A stretch of DNA of 64,000 nucleotides from JANXQE01 sp035651635 (GTDB lineage: Bacteria; Verrucomicrobiota; Verrucomicrobiia; Limisphaerales; UBA8199), in NCBI GenBank assembly GCA_035651635.1, contig DASRFK010000024.1, positions 1 to 64,000 on the forward strand. Direction: 5' to 3'. This document shows, piece by piece, positions 1 to 9,038 of the stretch. A program made the position numbers and the translations under genes. The notes under the pieces were generated by a model that did no database searches, was not told the DNA's origin, and saw nothing but the letters and a program-made list of their open reading frames with translations. Position 1 is the first letter of the stretch; the number at the start of each line of letters is the position of its first letter.

Positions 1-179
1 CCGGCGATTACGAGCTTAATATGCGCGTCAGCGATCCAACCGTTCCAGACAGTTTTTTCCGAGGCCACTCACTCGGCACGCTGACAAAGCAAATATCCGT
101 ACCTGAAACGAGTGACGCATCAGTCTCGGATCCTTTGGACCTGGGTGTTTTCAATCTGACGGCGGGGGGGAATCAATAA
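1..179 (+). CDS. C-terminal end of a carboxypeptidase-regulatory-like protein (partial)
   Basis: The window opens inside a reading frame that begins at base 3 and stops at TAA 177-179. The 58 visible residues start GDYELNMRVSDP and end DLGVFNLTAGGNQ. They line up with the end of the repeat region of the M56 protein at 1816-5949 (GDYELSIQVHKP, then a stretch ending DLGTLTV), so this is probably the tail of another protein with carboxypeptidase-regulatory-like domains. The rest lies outside the window, and no claim about its N-terminal domain is possible. Family membership rests on this local similarity only. Confidence 0.6.
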   Translation, partial: GDYELNMRVSDPTVPDSFFRGHSLGTLTKQISVPETSDASVSDPLDLGVFNLTAGGNQ

Positions 180-482
180 GGGGTGGAAATCCACATTGAG
201 AAGCGTTATCTGCATCGGCAGATGAGCAGATGAGCGAGCCGAGTAAGCTACGGATTCATCGGCTGAATCGTGAGGATCTGTTTCCGAGCTTCGCAAGTCT
301 TCCCGCCAAGCGGGAGCGCGCTAATGTAGTCTCGGAAACCGGTGACATCCAACTTGCCCTCGTTTCGTGGAGGAGTTCAAACAGCAACTCCAGCAAAACC
401 CCTATGTCACGCGGAGCTTTGGCCGGGTCGTCATGAAGCAGCTGGCAAGCAGGTCAGCGACTGAATGCATAACGAGTTTGCG
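180..482. other. Intergenic stretch, no gene supported
   Basis: No convincing gene is seen. There is a hairpin with 6-base arms at 301-315 (TCCCGC, CAA, GCGGGA) without a T tract. In one frame 364-450 reads VEEFKQQLQQNPYVTRSF, which has protein-like composition but a stop just upstream and no recognised family. It may be a gene scrap. Confidence 0.4.
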
Positions 483-1802
483 TCACAGCTTAGCTCCTTG
501 TAGCGGCTTGGCGTAAGGCTGACTGTCCGCCCCCGAAGGGAGATCTTGGCGCTCCTCGTTGAAGCGCCATTCGCCTGGCTCTAGCAGGAAAACCAAGTTC
601 GTCTCGTTCGTCGTCACTGTGCCTACAATCCCGCCATTCAACCAGTGGAGACTCGGATTGCGTTTGGAAAACTTGTATCCTTTGACACGCACGCTAATAC
701 CTACGGCTTCTGCAGGGACGCCCGTCACTTCAAAACGCCCTTGAGAATCCAGTTCGATTTCGGTGTGATCCCAAGCGTTCTCGCGGCTGAGCAGGAGCCG
801 AGTATGGGGCGGAATTGGTTTCCCGTCCGAAAGCACAATCTGACCAGCCAAACGGCAGCCAGGTTGCACAGTGAGTTTGTTTACGTCCGTGGTCGTCCCC
901 GAATCGCCTGTCGTAAACACCTTTCCTGGAGTGACCCCTTGCCCAGCTAAGGAATCCATTTTGGAATACAGCACGAATTCGCGGCCTGGTGGCACGTTGG
1001 GCATCAGGAAGCGACCATCTTTATCTGTGGCTAATTCATCGCAGTTGAAAAACTTGCCACAGGTTCGGTCGGTGGTTGAAAGCCCCATCACAACACCCTT
1101 TGCCGGTTTCCCTTTAAGCTCAACTTGGCCAGTGACCGTCACCCCTCCCTGCATGCGAACCAAGTGATCGCGGCCAGGCTTGAACTGGAACCACCGTGGC
1201 GCGACGCTAGGTCCCGTCACCGTGGCATAAACGCTATCCACATTTTCCTTACAGAGCAGCAGGAAATGCCCTTTCTCATCAGCGACCGCCACCGGATCGA
1301 CAAACGCATCCGTCCCACCCCATTGCGTGCTGGCGCCGCGCTCGACTCCTTCCGGGCTTATGACCGCACCGACCACGGGTTTGCCGTCTTCCACTAGAAC
1401 GATCCCGGCAATCCGGGTTTTGGACTTGAGGTCCTCCTGGCTGATTGGCTTCAACGCAATCTTTTGTTCAGCGGTCTCTGGATCCACCTTCGTGACGAAC
1501 TTCGGTTGATACCCACCTGCGACAACCAGCAAGCGGAAAAGCAGGTGAGGATCCAGCGAATCAATTTTGAAGCCTCCATCCGACGCTGTCTCTGTTTTCT
1601 TTTGGCAGTCCGGATAACAGTAGGGGCAGACACTTGCCGTCCCTTGCTTCGGTCCGGCGCTGTAGATAAAAACCGTTGCTTTCGGCAGGGCCGAACCATC
1701 CTCCAGCGTTACCCGCCCTGCCAGGTTAGGCCGGTGTTCGGCGCCAATGAGCAGCCCGCTTGTTATCATCCATCCGAGAACACTAAAAAGACTTTTATTC
1801 AT
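483..1802 (-). CDS. Secreted carboxypeptidase-regulatory-like domain protein
   Basis: A 439-residue protein when started at ATG 1802 (MNKSLFSVLGWMITSG); this gives an N-terminal signal peptide, and the longer in-frame extension does not. It is built of repeated carboxypeptidase-regulatory-like beta-sandwich units, recognised by the recurring pattern LxGRVxLxDGxxxPxAxV and GxFxIxxLxP. A Cys-rich insert (CPYCYPDC) lies near residue 60. Thirteen bases separate it from the stop of the M56 gene upstream, so it is probably the third gene of the operon 6352-483. No enzymatic motif is visible. In this family the repeats are usually structural or carbohydrate- or protein-binding; a role as partner or substrate of the M56 protein is inference. 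Confidence 0.75.
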   Translation of the reverse strand: MNKSLFSVLGWMITSGLLIGAEHRPNLAGRVTLEDGSALPKATVFIYSAGPKQGTASVCPYCYPDCQKKTETASDGGFKIDSLDPHLLFRLLVVAGGYQPKFVTKVDPETAEQKIALKPISQEDLKSKTRIAGIVLVEDGKPVVGAVISPEGVERGASTQWGGTDAFVDPVAVADEKGHFLLLCKENVDSVYATVTGPSVAPRWFQFKPGRDHLVRMQGGVTVTGQVELKGKPAKGVVMGLSTTDRTCGKFFNCDELATDKDGRFLMPNVPPGREFVLYSKMDSLAGQGVTPGKVFTTGDSGTTTDVNKLTVQPGCRLAGQIVLSDGKPIPPHTRLLLSRENAWDHTEIELDSQGRFEVTGVPAEAVGISVRVKGYKFSKRNPSLHWLNGGIVGTVTTNETNLVFLLEPGEWRFNEERQDLPSGADSQPYAKPLQGAKL

Positions 1803-1815
1803 TGCCTCTTCGCTC

Positions 1816-4800
1816 CTATTTTGCAGCCAGTGCCCTGTTGAGCATCGTCGGTAGCCTCTCACCTTCCAAGTCTCGTCCTAAGATACGGCCTTCCGGGTCG
1901 ATCAGAAACACGGCCGGCAACGTGTTGATGTTGAATCCCGTTGTCACCCGAGCCGCTTTCTCCGGAGGCAGCCAAGCCTGCTTGCAACCGCTTGTTTTGC
2001 CCTCCGTAGCCTTTCGAGCGTCCTGAAGATTCTGATCCAGGCTCACCGTCAGAAACTGGATCTGCGGGTCTTTCTCGAATTGCGCCCGAAGCTTTTCAAC
2101 TGCCCTCAGGCCGTCCAGGGAACGGTCCGACCAACTGGCCCAGAATGCCACCACCAGGTACTTGCCCTTGAACTGGTCGAGGCTGATGGCTTCGCCCCCC
2201 AAAGTTGTCGCATCGAAAGTAACGGGCTCAGCTTTCTTCGCACCGGCCTGTCCCTGCACCGGCACAGTCAAGGTGCCCAGATCAAATGAGCCTGCGCCGG
2301 CTGGCACCACGATATCACGCGTCAAAGAACCGACATCGCCCTTTGGGCTGCCGAAAGGCACGAATTGTGGCTCTTCGCCCGGCTTATGGACCTGGATGCT
2401 CAGTTCATAATCTCCAGGTGGTACGTCCTCCGCTCTGAATGAACCGTCCGCCTCAAAGTCGAGCACGTAGGTTCTGGCTTCACGAGCAGCCTTCACTATT
2501 TCCGGCGCCACCGAATGCTTACGATAAGCCTGCATGTAGGTCTTTGTGTCGGCAAAATCTTCAACATTCAGTTGATGCGTCGGCTTCTGTTTTAACGTCA
2601 GCGTGTGATTATCATGCAACCAATCTACCGCTACGCCCGGTTTGTCCGGTTTGGCTTGGCCAATGACGGGGCGCCCTTCGCCTCCATATTGGACATTCAA
2701 GACCTCCCCAGGTCTGACGTTTATAGGCATTTGATGGTCGGCGGTAAGCGGACCCGACCTTTGAACGGCAGCAGTTGGGTAACGCCAGATTTTATACTCG
2801 CCCATGGGGACTTGATTAAAACCAAAACTCCCATCCGCAGCGGTGGTTGTAAGAATACTCACAAATAGAGCCCTGGAAGGTGACGACAAGAGCGTCGTGA
2901 GATTGACGCGGACTCCAGCTTTCGGTTCGGTGCCGACTTTGAGTATCCCTTGTATCCTCCCCCAAGGCTGGAGCTGAAGGACCGGTTTGTCATTCACTTC
3001 GGCGAGGGAGGTTTCAAGAAAACCGTCGGCGTGCGCGATCAACAACGGCTCGTCATCGGGTATGTTTGGCAGGTTGAACCTTCCGTTGGCATCTGCGCGG
3101 AGTCTTATCAAGCGATCATCGCTGAAGCTGTTTGGCGTTTGGTTGCAATACAGAAAACCGTCAGTCATGTCGGCGCGGGACCACACCCGGGCATTTGCGG
3201 CAGGTTTTCCATTGGGCAGCAGAATTGTTCGGCTGGAAACCGTCGGCGGCTGCATGAGAAAGCTGGATTCCCAATCGCCCTCATCGAAATCCCGCCATGG
3301 GGTAATCAGCAGGCCATAATCTTTGACCTGCAGTTCAATCTGATAGCTTGGATACATACCGCCGGGTGTAAAGCGCGTTGCCGGAATGGCCATGCGAAAA
3401 CCGTCGTTATTGATGTCGCCGGCGAATTCGAAGCCCTTAAAGCCGCCCGCGGCTCTATAACTAGCTGATTCCAATTCGAGCGCCTGACCGCTTTTCGCAT
3501 CTCGCACCTGTCCGGTCACGATCACCTCCTCATTCATTCCTTTCCTGAGCTTGAAAGTAATCTCGCGCTCCGAAGGAGTAACCCTGATTTTTTGTCGGCA
3601 TCTCGGCGAGGCGGATGTGGCAACGAGCGCGAACGAGGAAATCGGGGCGTTTGTCCAGATTAATGCTCCGCTTGCGTCTGTTTGGCCTGAAAAATCCAGC
3701 ATCTGTGCCTCAGTGCGATGGCCATCCACGCTGACCTCTGCTCCCTTTATAGGATTGCCCTCGCCGTCCACCACTCGAATCCGGAGTGGCTGCTGTGGCG
3801 CGAGACTCAAACGGACCTCTGGAGCGTTCGGACTCATATCCACCACCGTGCTCGAGATGGCGAAATTGGTTGGGTAAGCAGTTAAAATCAACTGGCGTCG
3901 CAGCAAATGCTTAAGCTTGAAGCGCCCCGCCGCGTCGGTGCGGAACTCGGGGAGCCTTTGGTGGTTTACAGTCCCTGTCCCTGCCTTCACCAATAAGTTC
4001 GAAACGGGTCTGCCTTCCGGGTCCAGCACTAACCCTTGAACTTCAAAGCCGGGCTTGAGCACGAACGCCGCCTTGTCGGCCCGGAAAGCCGCTAAATCGA
4101 TTGGGTCGCCTGGTTCACGTGAGTCTTGTTCCCAGCCAGGGTAGGGCTTGCGAAACCGTTGGAAAACGCCATCTTCGCGCGTCAATTCAACCACCACGCC
4201 ATTAAGATCGGCGGGAAAGTCTTGCGCTCGAAAGTGCCCTTGTTCATCGGTAGCCACGACGGGTCTGCCGGGTCCATCGGTCCAGTATTCAGGGTATTCT
4301 GCCTTCAGGCCCTCCCAATAAGCCGTTCCGAAAATGCGAACATGAACACCGACGACAGGCAGGCCCTTTTCGTCCTGGACGGTGCCGCCCACCGAAATTC
4401 CTTTCTTCAAGCGAACCATCACCTCGTGCGGCAGACTCGGGCGCACGTCTTTATTCGAAGCAGACCAACTCATTCCCCGCGGAGCGAAGCCTTTGTGCCG
4501 GACGGAGAGGGTGAACCAGGACCGCTCCGACAAGTGGTTGGGGGGAACCTCACCCAGGCGGATGTTCGCCTGGCCATCCTTGCCGGTCAGCCAAAGAGGC
4601 GCGTGCTCCTCGCCGTTAAAGAACGCCGCTTGGTTTGGCGCCAACACTTCCGCTCCTTCCAGGGGTTTGCCGGTCTCATCGTCCAATACGAGAACTTTCA
4701 TCTCCGGACCTGTTGTGACGACTGGCCTCGAACCGGATACTGTCGGTTGGTTAGTTTGACTTGATGAGGTCACAGGCATTCGGTCTTTCTTGGCGGTCAA

Positions 4801-5949
4801 TTTGGAGGCTTGTATCTGCGCGTCGGTCAATCCGGTGACCCCAATGGCCGCCGCGACACACAAGGCCAGTAACTGCCAGCGTCCGCTGGGAGTATACGCG
4901 GCAATCATCCCGATACGGCGCCGCAACTGTTGCTTGCTCTCCAAAATGCCAACTAAGCTCGGCGTCGCAGCAGCTCGCGTGAACTCCGCAAGCAGGCGAA
5001 GAATCGTTTGGCCATACGCGGTGTTTTGGTTAGCTCCAGCCGCATCCAGGGCCATCGCGTCACAGGCCAACTCCCGGTCTGCTCGCCAGCGAGCAAACCC
5101 GATCCAGATGACTGGATTGAACCAATGCACAACTTGCAAGCACGCAATCACCCAGTTCACGGGCAAATCGAATCGCTTCACATGAGCGAGTTCGTGTAAG
5201 AAGATGAACCTCAGCTCGCGCTCGGTAAACTTCCGGGAGAAGTGAGCCGGCAGCACCAACCGCGGGCGAAGCAGCCCATAAAGGGCGGGGCAAGTGACCG
5301 CGTTGCTTTCAACCACCTTCAAGTTGCTTCGGACCTTCATCAGGCTCCGACACTCCTCCAGCACGCCCAAGACTCCCGGCTCAGTTAGGGGCTTGAGGCC
5401 AATGATCTTCCGGGACAAGCTCAACGAAGCAATGAAGAGATATCCTCCCATGGCGAACACTCCGCAAATCCACGCGTCGAAGAGCAGATTCATCCAGGAG
5501 AGCAGGTGAGATTCTTGCCTAATAGTGATCGGCTGAACAGCGGTTGGTCTGGAAGGAGGCTCGACTTCTTGCACCTTCTGCCGGGCACTCGCGGCCTGTG
5601 TCGCTGGAGTCACGGACGTCTGGTGCACAAAGCTCTCCTCGACGGCGGGGATGGGCAGAGCGGTGATTTTTCCATGATCCGCGCTCAGCTTCGGGGCAGT
5701 GGGGCTAAGCATGGTCCTGTCTCCTCCATCCCAATGCGGCAGCAGGTTGAAAATGCTGGCTGTGCTGCCGATCGAAACCGGCAGAAGCAATCTTGCGATG
5801 ACAAGGAGCCAAAGAGCGCATCGCCAACGCGGGCTAAGCTGCTTTCGCAGGATCCATTGTGCGACCAGAACGACTATCACCAGCACGGCCGCCTGCAGCG
5901 AGCTTCGGCCAAGGCCCTCCATCAGTGCGACCAAGCTAAGTCTTTCCAT
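1816..5949 (-). CDS. M56 (BlaR1-like) membrane peptidase with regulatory-like repeats and a Cys-less thioredoxin fold
   Basis: A 1377-residue protein. Residues about 1-330 are an M56 metallopeptidase: N-terminal membrane segments, the zinc motif HELAH at 252-256, and downstream the RELACD element expected to hold a further ligand. A last membrane segment near 360-380 is followed by about 850 residues of carboxypeptidase-regulatory-like repeats. Residues about 1243-1377 resemble a TlpA/redoxin domain, with the cis-Pro motif TLPAVF, but the usual WCxxC is WSDRS at 1273-1277, so redox chemistry is not expected. The penicillin-binding sensor of classical BlaR1 is absent. It overlaps the BlaI gene upstream by 14 bases. 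By analogy with BlaR1 it should cleave the repressor when the external part senses something; the signal is unknown. Confidence 0.88.
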   Translation of the reverse strand: MERLSLVALMEGLGRSSLQAAVLVIVVLVAQWILRKQLSPRWRCALWLLVIARLLLPVSIGSTASIFNLLPHWDGGDRTMLSPTAPKLSADHGKITALPIPAVEESFVHQTSVTPATQAASARQKVQEVEPPSRPTAVQPITIRQESHLLSWMNLLFDAWICGVFAMGGYLFIASLSLSRKIIGLKPLTEPGVLGVLEECRSLMKVRSNLKVVESNAVTCPALYGLLRPRLVLPAHFSRKFTERELRFIFLHELAHVKRFDLPVNWVIACLQVVHWFNPVIWIGFARWRADRELACDAMALDAAGANQNTAYGQTILRLLAEFTRAAATPSLVGILESKQQLRRRIGMIAAYTPSGRWQLLALCVAAAIGVTGLTDAQIQASKLTAKKDRMPVTSSSQTNQPTVSGSRPVVTTGPEMKVLVLDDETGKPLEGAEVLAPNQAAFFNGEEHAPLWLTGKDGQANIRLGEVPPNHLSERSWFTLSVRHKGFAPRGMSWSASNKDVRPSLPHEVMVRLKKGISVGGTVQDEKGLPVVGVHVRIFGTAYWEGLKAEYPEYWTDGPGRPVVATDEQGHFRAQDFPADLNGVVVELTREDGVFQRFRKPYPGWEQDSREPGDPIDLAAFRADKAAFVLKPGFEVQGLVLDPEGRPVSNLLVKAGTGTVNHQRLPEFRTDAAGRFKLKHLLRRQLILTAYPTNFAISSTVVDMSPNAPEVRLSLAPQQPLRIRVVDGEGNPIKGAEVSVDGHRTEAQMLDFSGQTDASGALIWTNAPISSFALVATSASPRCRQKIRVTPSEREITFKLRKGMNEEVIVTGQVRDAKSGQALELESASYRAAGGFKGFEFAGDINNDGFRMAIPATRFTPGGMYPSYQIELQVKDYGLLITPWRDFDEGDWESSFLMQPPTVSSRTILLPNGKPAANARVWSRADMTDGFLYCNQTPNSFSDDRLIRLRADANGRFNLPNIPDDEPLLIAHADGFLETSLAEVNDKPVLQLQPWGRIQGILKVGTEPKAGVRVNLTTLLSSPSRALFVSILTTTAADGSFGFNQVPMGEYKIWRYPTAAVQRSGPLTADHQMPINVRPGEVLNVQYGGEGRPVIGQAKPDKPGVAVDWLHDNHTLTLKQKPTHQLNVEDFADTKTYMQAYRKHSVAPEIVKAAREARTYVLDFEADGSFRAEDVPPGDYELSIQVHKPGEEPQFVPFGSPKGDVGSLTRDIVVPAGAGSFDLGTLTVPVQGQAGAKKAEPVTFDATTLGGEAISLDQFKGKYLVVAFWASWSDRSLDGLRAVEKLRAQFEKDPQIQFLTVSLDQNLQDARKATEGKTSGCKQAWLPPEKAARVTTGFNINTLPAVFLIDPEGRILGRDLEGERLPTMLNRALAAK

Positions 5950-6352
5950 GCTTCCTCCCAGGGGCTTTAGATCGTTCTTGGCGATGTTGTTGGAGCATGT
6001 GCTGCAGCTCCGCCAAATCCTGCTCTGTCAGTTTCTGTTGTTCGACAAAATGCGCCAGCAACGGTCGGAGTGAACCACCGAAGACACGGCTCACAAAGGA
6101 ATCGCTGACGGCCTCCACACACTCACTCTCTGCGACCATGGGGGTATAAACATAGGATCGCCCTTCGGCATGGTAGCCCAGGGCTTTCTTCTGCACCAAG
6201 CGCGCTAGTAACGTCCGGGCGGTCTTGGGATGCCAACTCGAGTCCTTGGCCGAGAGCGCTTCGATCACTTCTGCGGCAGTGATAGGGTGCTTGGCCCAAA
6301 CGATTCGCATTACCTCCCATTCCGTGTCGCTAATTTTCGGTATTTTATTCAT
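5936..6352 (-). CDS. BlaI/MecI-family transcriptional repressor
   Basis: A 138-residue protein beginning MNKIPKISDTEWEVMRIVW, the standard opening of the BlaI/MecI winged-helix fold. The recognition part includes TAAEVIEAL and WHPKTARTLLARLVQKKAL. The C-terminal half (SRVFGGSLRPLLAHFVEQQ) matches the dimerisation and cleavage region of the family. It overlaps the M56 gene by 14 bases, so the two are translated together. Near-palindromic sites of the BlaI type lie directly upstream (6365-6400), which suggests autorepression. Family assignment is firm; the target genes are inferred from position. Confidence 0.93.
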   Translation of the reverse strand: MNKIPKISDTEWEVMRIVWAKHPITAAEVIEALSAKDSSWHPKTARTLLARLVQKKALGYHAEGRSYVYTPMVAESECVEAVSDSFVSRVFGGSLRPLLAHFVEQQKLTEQDLAELQHMLQQHRQERSKAPGRKHGKT

Positions 6353-6364
6353 CGCTGCGTTTGC

Positions 6365-6376
6365 CTACAACCGTAG
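6365..6376. promoter_or_regulatory. Candidate BlaI operator 1
   Basis: CTACAACCGTAG matches the BlaI/MecI core CTACANNTGTAG at all but one position. It lies 13 bases upstream of the BlaI start codon at 6352, 24 bases from the second copy. Confidence 0.55.
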
Positions 6377-6388
6377 TCCACTCAATGA

Positions 6389-6400
6389 CTACACCTGTGG
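6389..6400. promoter_or_regulatory. Candidate BlaI operator 2
   Basis: CTACACCTGTGG matches CTACANNTGTAG with one mismatch, and the flanks extend the symmetry (GA/TC). On the minus strand a TTGACA at 6410-6415 could be the -35 box, so the site would lie in the promoter spacer. Confidence 0.6.
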
Positions 6401-6468
6401 TCAAAAGCTGTCAAGCTCTTCTCTTACCGGTTTGCCAAGCGTGCCTGGGCTCAGCTACTAGGGCGTGG

Positions 6469-6675
6469 TTCGATGCGGATGATACCTTTCACGCCGACGA
6501 CGTGCCCGCAGGCGAGTATGAGTTCAATGTCTCTCTCGAGATTCCTGGGCAAGCCGAGGAACGCCGAGCACTCCGGCCCGTCGATTTTTTACTAGTTTTT
6601 GTTCCAGGTTTTTCTGGATCAAAAACCGACGAACCGACAAACCTGGGGACGGTAGAGCTTCAGGAGCGATGCGTT
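6469..6675 (+). pseudogene. Remnant of a carboxypeptidase-regulatory-like gene C-terminus
   Basis: The plus strand reads FDADDTFHADDVPAGEYEFNVS, then about 35 residues on TNLGTVELQE. These match the closing unit of the 1377-residue protein (ADGSFRAEDVPPGDYELSI and DLGTLTV). There is no start, signal peptide or N-terminal domain. The stretch sits against the BlaI operators and points the opposite way, so it looks like the leftover 3' end of a deleted paralogue. It also contains an inverted repeat with arms CGTCGATTTTT and AAAAACCGACG around 6579-6631. Confidence 0.5.
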
Positions 6676-6702
6676 GAATGGGCGCATGATGATGCGACCA
6701 GT

Positions 6703-8130
6703 TTACTTTGCAATGGCCGTCTCCGCTCCCTGCAACGGCCGGCGGCTTAACGTCTGATAGTCTCGGGCCGGAGGAAAAACCTGCCCATGGTGTGGCTCAA
6801 TTTCGATGACCAAATCGGTCTTATTGCTCACCACCATTCCCAACAATCTGAAACCTTTCCCGTCGCTGCTGATGTTTCGAGGTGATAATGTGTCGAACGG
6901 TTTCAACATCAAAAAAATAGAGACGGTTTCTCCGGGCACGCCGGTGAACTCAAACCTCCCGTCCTTTCCCGGATCGGCCCGGCAATCGTCAAAGGAATGT
7001 TCCAGTCCATAAAAAGAGCGATTGCTCTCTTCCTGCACGGACGGAGTTTGACCGGGGGTCGGAGTGAGTTCCGTTCTCGCGATCGTGAAGGCCCCAACTG
7101 CTGTGGGTTTTCCATCCGTCATTTGGACCCTGCCCGAGATGGTGTAGCCTTTTGCGAGATTCAAATCTCCCAGGTCGATGCGCGTACCCTCGTCACCAGT
7201 TCTAACATGGCGTCGGGACAGCGTGCCAAGCTCCCGCAGCGACCGCATAATGCTAAACAGATAGAATTCTTCATTCGCCGGAACACCCGAAAAAATGAAT
7301 CGCCCGGTTCCGTCTGTGACGACTGAAAAACTGTCGAGAAAATCGCCACCCTTCACGCCATAAATTCCAATACCGGCATCCAGCACCGGCTTTCCATCCT
7401 TCATCAGGCGCCCGGTGATGCTGGTGCCCTGACTTAATACGTATTCATTGGTGCCCACGCCCGGATGGACTTCAGAAAAGCTGCGCCATACGTAACCGTT
7501 CGCCTCGATGCTAAAATCACAGGCGATCAACTTTTCTCTGGGTAGAAATACAAATCCGCCTTTCTTATCGGTGAAGCTTAAACCTCCTCCAGAGTGCCAG
7601 TCCTGTTCCGTGTGAATCATATATACCTGGATTTTGGCCCCTTCCACCGGTTTACCGGCTGTATCCACGACTCGTCCCAATACTGTCTGGTGCGGATCGC
7701 CTCCGGCCGGGGCTGGAATCAGCCTGATGCGCAAAGGCTTGCCACCCGCATCCGCATCCCTAAACGGCTGCAATTCGTAGCCAGGCGCGACAACGATCCC
7801 CTGAAACTTCGTTGCTGCGGCCACTCGGTCGAAGGTGAAAGTTCCATCGGCCCCCGTAACCGACTGGCGATTGCAATCTGGCGCATCGAAAACATACACG
7901 GCTCCGCGTCCAGCGAGCACTCCTTTGATCGTTACGATGGCATTGGCTACGGGTTCGTCATTGGTGGTCAAAACAACTCCGGCCAGCCTTGGCTTTAGAA
8001 CCGGAGTTTGCGCCTTGGCTTCTCCGGTATCGGGTCGGGAAACCCCGCTGTCTGCGAGCAGGGTGAGCAAGGATCCCATGAATGCAAGCGCCACTAGAGC
8101 CCGCCGAATATTGGTTCCCCTTTGTCTCAT
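6703..8130 (-). CDS. Secreted carboxypeptidase-regulatory-like domain protein
   Basis: 475 residues from ATG 8130, chosen because it places MRQRGTNIRRALVALAFMGSLLTLLA, a clear signal peptide, at the N-terminus; an alternative ATG at 8202 would put the hydrophobic stretch internally. After the signal come repeated units of the form LAGVVLTTNDEPVANAIVTI and GTSITGRLMKDGKPVLDAGI, typical of the carboxypeptidase-regulatory-like family. The architecture matches the protein at 483-1802, including the C-terminal part ending near RRPLQGAE (KPLQGAK in the other), so the two are paralogues flanking the M56 operon. No enzymatic motif seen. Confidence 0.75.
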   Translation of the reverse strand: MRQRGTNIRRALVALAFMGSLLTLLADSGVSRPDTGEAKAQTPVLKPRLAGVVLTTNDEPVANAIVTIKGVLAGRGAVYVFDAPDCNRQSVTGADGTFTFDRVAAATKFQGIVVAPGYELQPFRDADAGGKPLRIRLIPAPAGGDPHQTVLGRVVDTAGKPVEGAKIQVYMIHTEQDWHSGGGLSFTDKKGGFVFLPREKLIACDFSIEANGYVWRSFSEVHPGVGTNEYVLSQGTSITGRLMKDGKPVLDAGIGIYGVKGGDFLDSFSVVTDGTGRFIFSGVPANEEFYLFSIMRSLRELGTLSRRHVRTGDEGTRIDLGDLNLAKGYTISGRVQMTDGKPTAVGAFTIARTELTPTPGQTPSVQEESNRSFYGLEHSFDDCRADPGKDGRFEFTGVPGETVSIFLMLKPFDTLSPRNISSDGKGFRLLGMVVSNKTDLVIEIEPHHGQVFPPARDYQTLSRRPLQGAETAIAK

Positions 8131-8206
8131 ATCCAATCCGCCTTGAAAAAAATAAGAGTAGGATCCGTTTCGGTGCGAGGTCTTGTCTTTTATCGTTCGC
8201 ATGTGC

Positions 8207-8935
8207 CTAACTCCCGAACAGCTTCGCAAACAATCCTGACTTGGGCGGTTTGGCATACGCGAAGATTCTTTCATAACCGTGCCGTCGCACCTCAGTGCGA
8301 GGACCGTAGCGACCCCAGGAGAATCCCATGCCGGGTACCGCTTTGCGCAAATCGATTACCTGAAAATGCTCAGACAAGCTCGATGCAAATGCCTTCAAAT
8401 CCGGATCTGAAGAAGCTGCCGCAGCGGTTTGAGTGATTACGCCAGGATTCTTTCCCCAAACATCGAACAAGCGGTCTTCGTGCACATCATCGACGAGCGA
8501 TTTATGTGGCGGGGTGTTCATCCGGAACACCTCCGCCAAAAATGAAGCCAAATCAGCGCTCTGGTACAGGATTACCGGAGCATCATGGCATGCAAAGAAC
8601 ACGGGCGCGACTTTGGTGGTTTCGGGGGTGATATCGAGAACCCAGGAATTGCCAAATCCGTCACTTGCGACGGACAAACCCTTGGGGAAGATCTCCTCCG
8701 TTCCGAATCCCTCGTAACCGCCGGTAAAATCAATGGCGTCGAGGCAACCATCTATTCCTGAGCAAAACGCCAGGAGTTCCCGTAGTTCGCTGGGCAGCGG
8801 CAATCCGATTTTCTCCTGCAAGGAATCGATCTGCTCTAAGGTCAGCGGCTTTGCCAGCTCCAGCGAAACGGGCTCGCCGTCTTCGTCGACTAACTTGGTT
8901 TGCTGGGCCGCTATAATCTGCTCGATGGCGTTCAT
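8207..8935 (-). CDS. SMI1/KNR4 (SUKH) family protein
   Basis: A 242-residue cytoplasmic protein. The segment LTLEQIDSLQEKIGLPLPSE, followed by LRELLAFCSGIDG, is the hallmark opening of the SMI1/KNR4 (SUKH-1) fold; later the GNSWVLDI region and the SLASFLAEVF-like helix also fit. SUKH proteins often act as immunity proteins against polymorphic toxins, but stand-alone members of unknown role are common, and no toxin gene is seen next to it. It lies upstream of the secreted protein gene at 8130 with a gap of about 76 bases, so shared transcription is possible. Confidence 0.75.
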   Translation of the reverse strand: MNAIEQIIAAQQTKLVDEDGEPVSLELAKPLTLEQIDSLQEKIGLPLPSELRELLAFCSGIDGCLDAIDFTGGYEGFGTEEIFPKGLSVASDGFGNSWVLDITPETTKVAPVFFACHDAPVILYQSADLASFLAEVFRMNTPPHKSLVDDVHEDRLFDVWGKNPGVITQTAAAASSDPDLKAFASSLSEHFQVIDLRKAVPGMGFSWGRYGPRTEVRRHGYERIFAYAKPPKSGLFAKLFGS

Positions 8936-9038
8936 GGTTCGCAGCTCGGTGGCCGATTATCGTTGTCCTGTCATCCTACCGTTAGCCTGTCCATTTTCCA
9001 GATCTCATGCTTCCTCGAAGGTCCTTGCCACGACCGAA

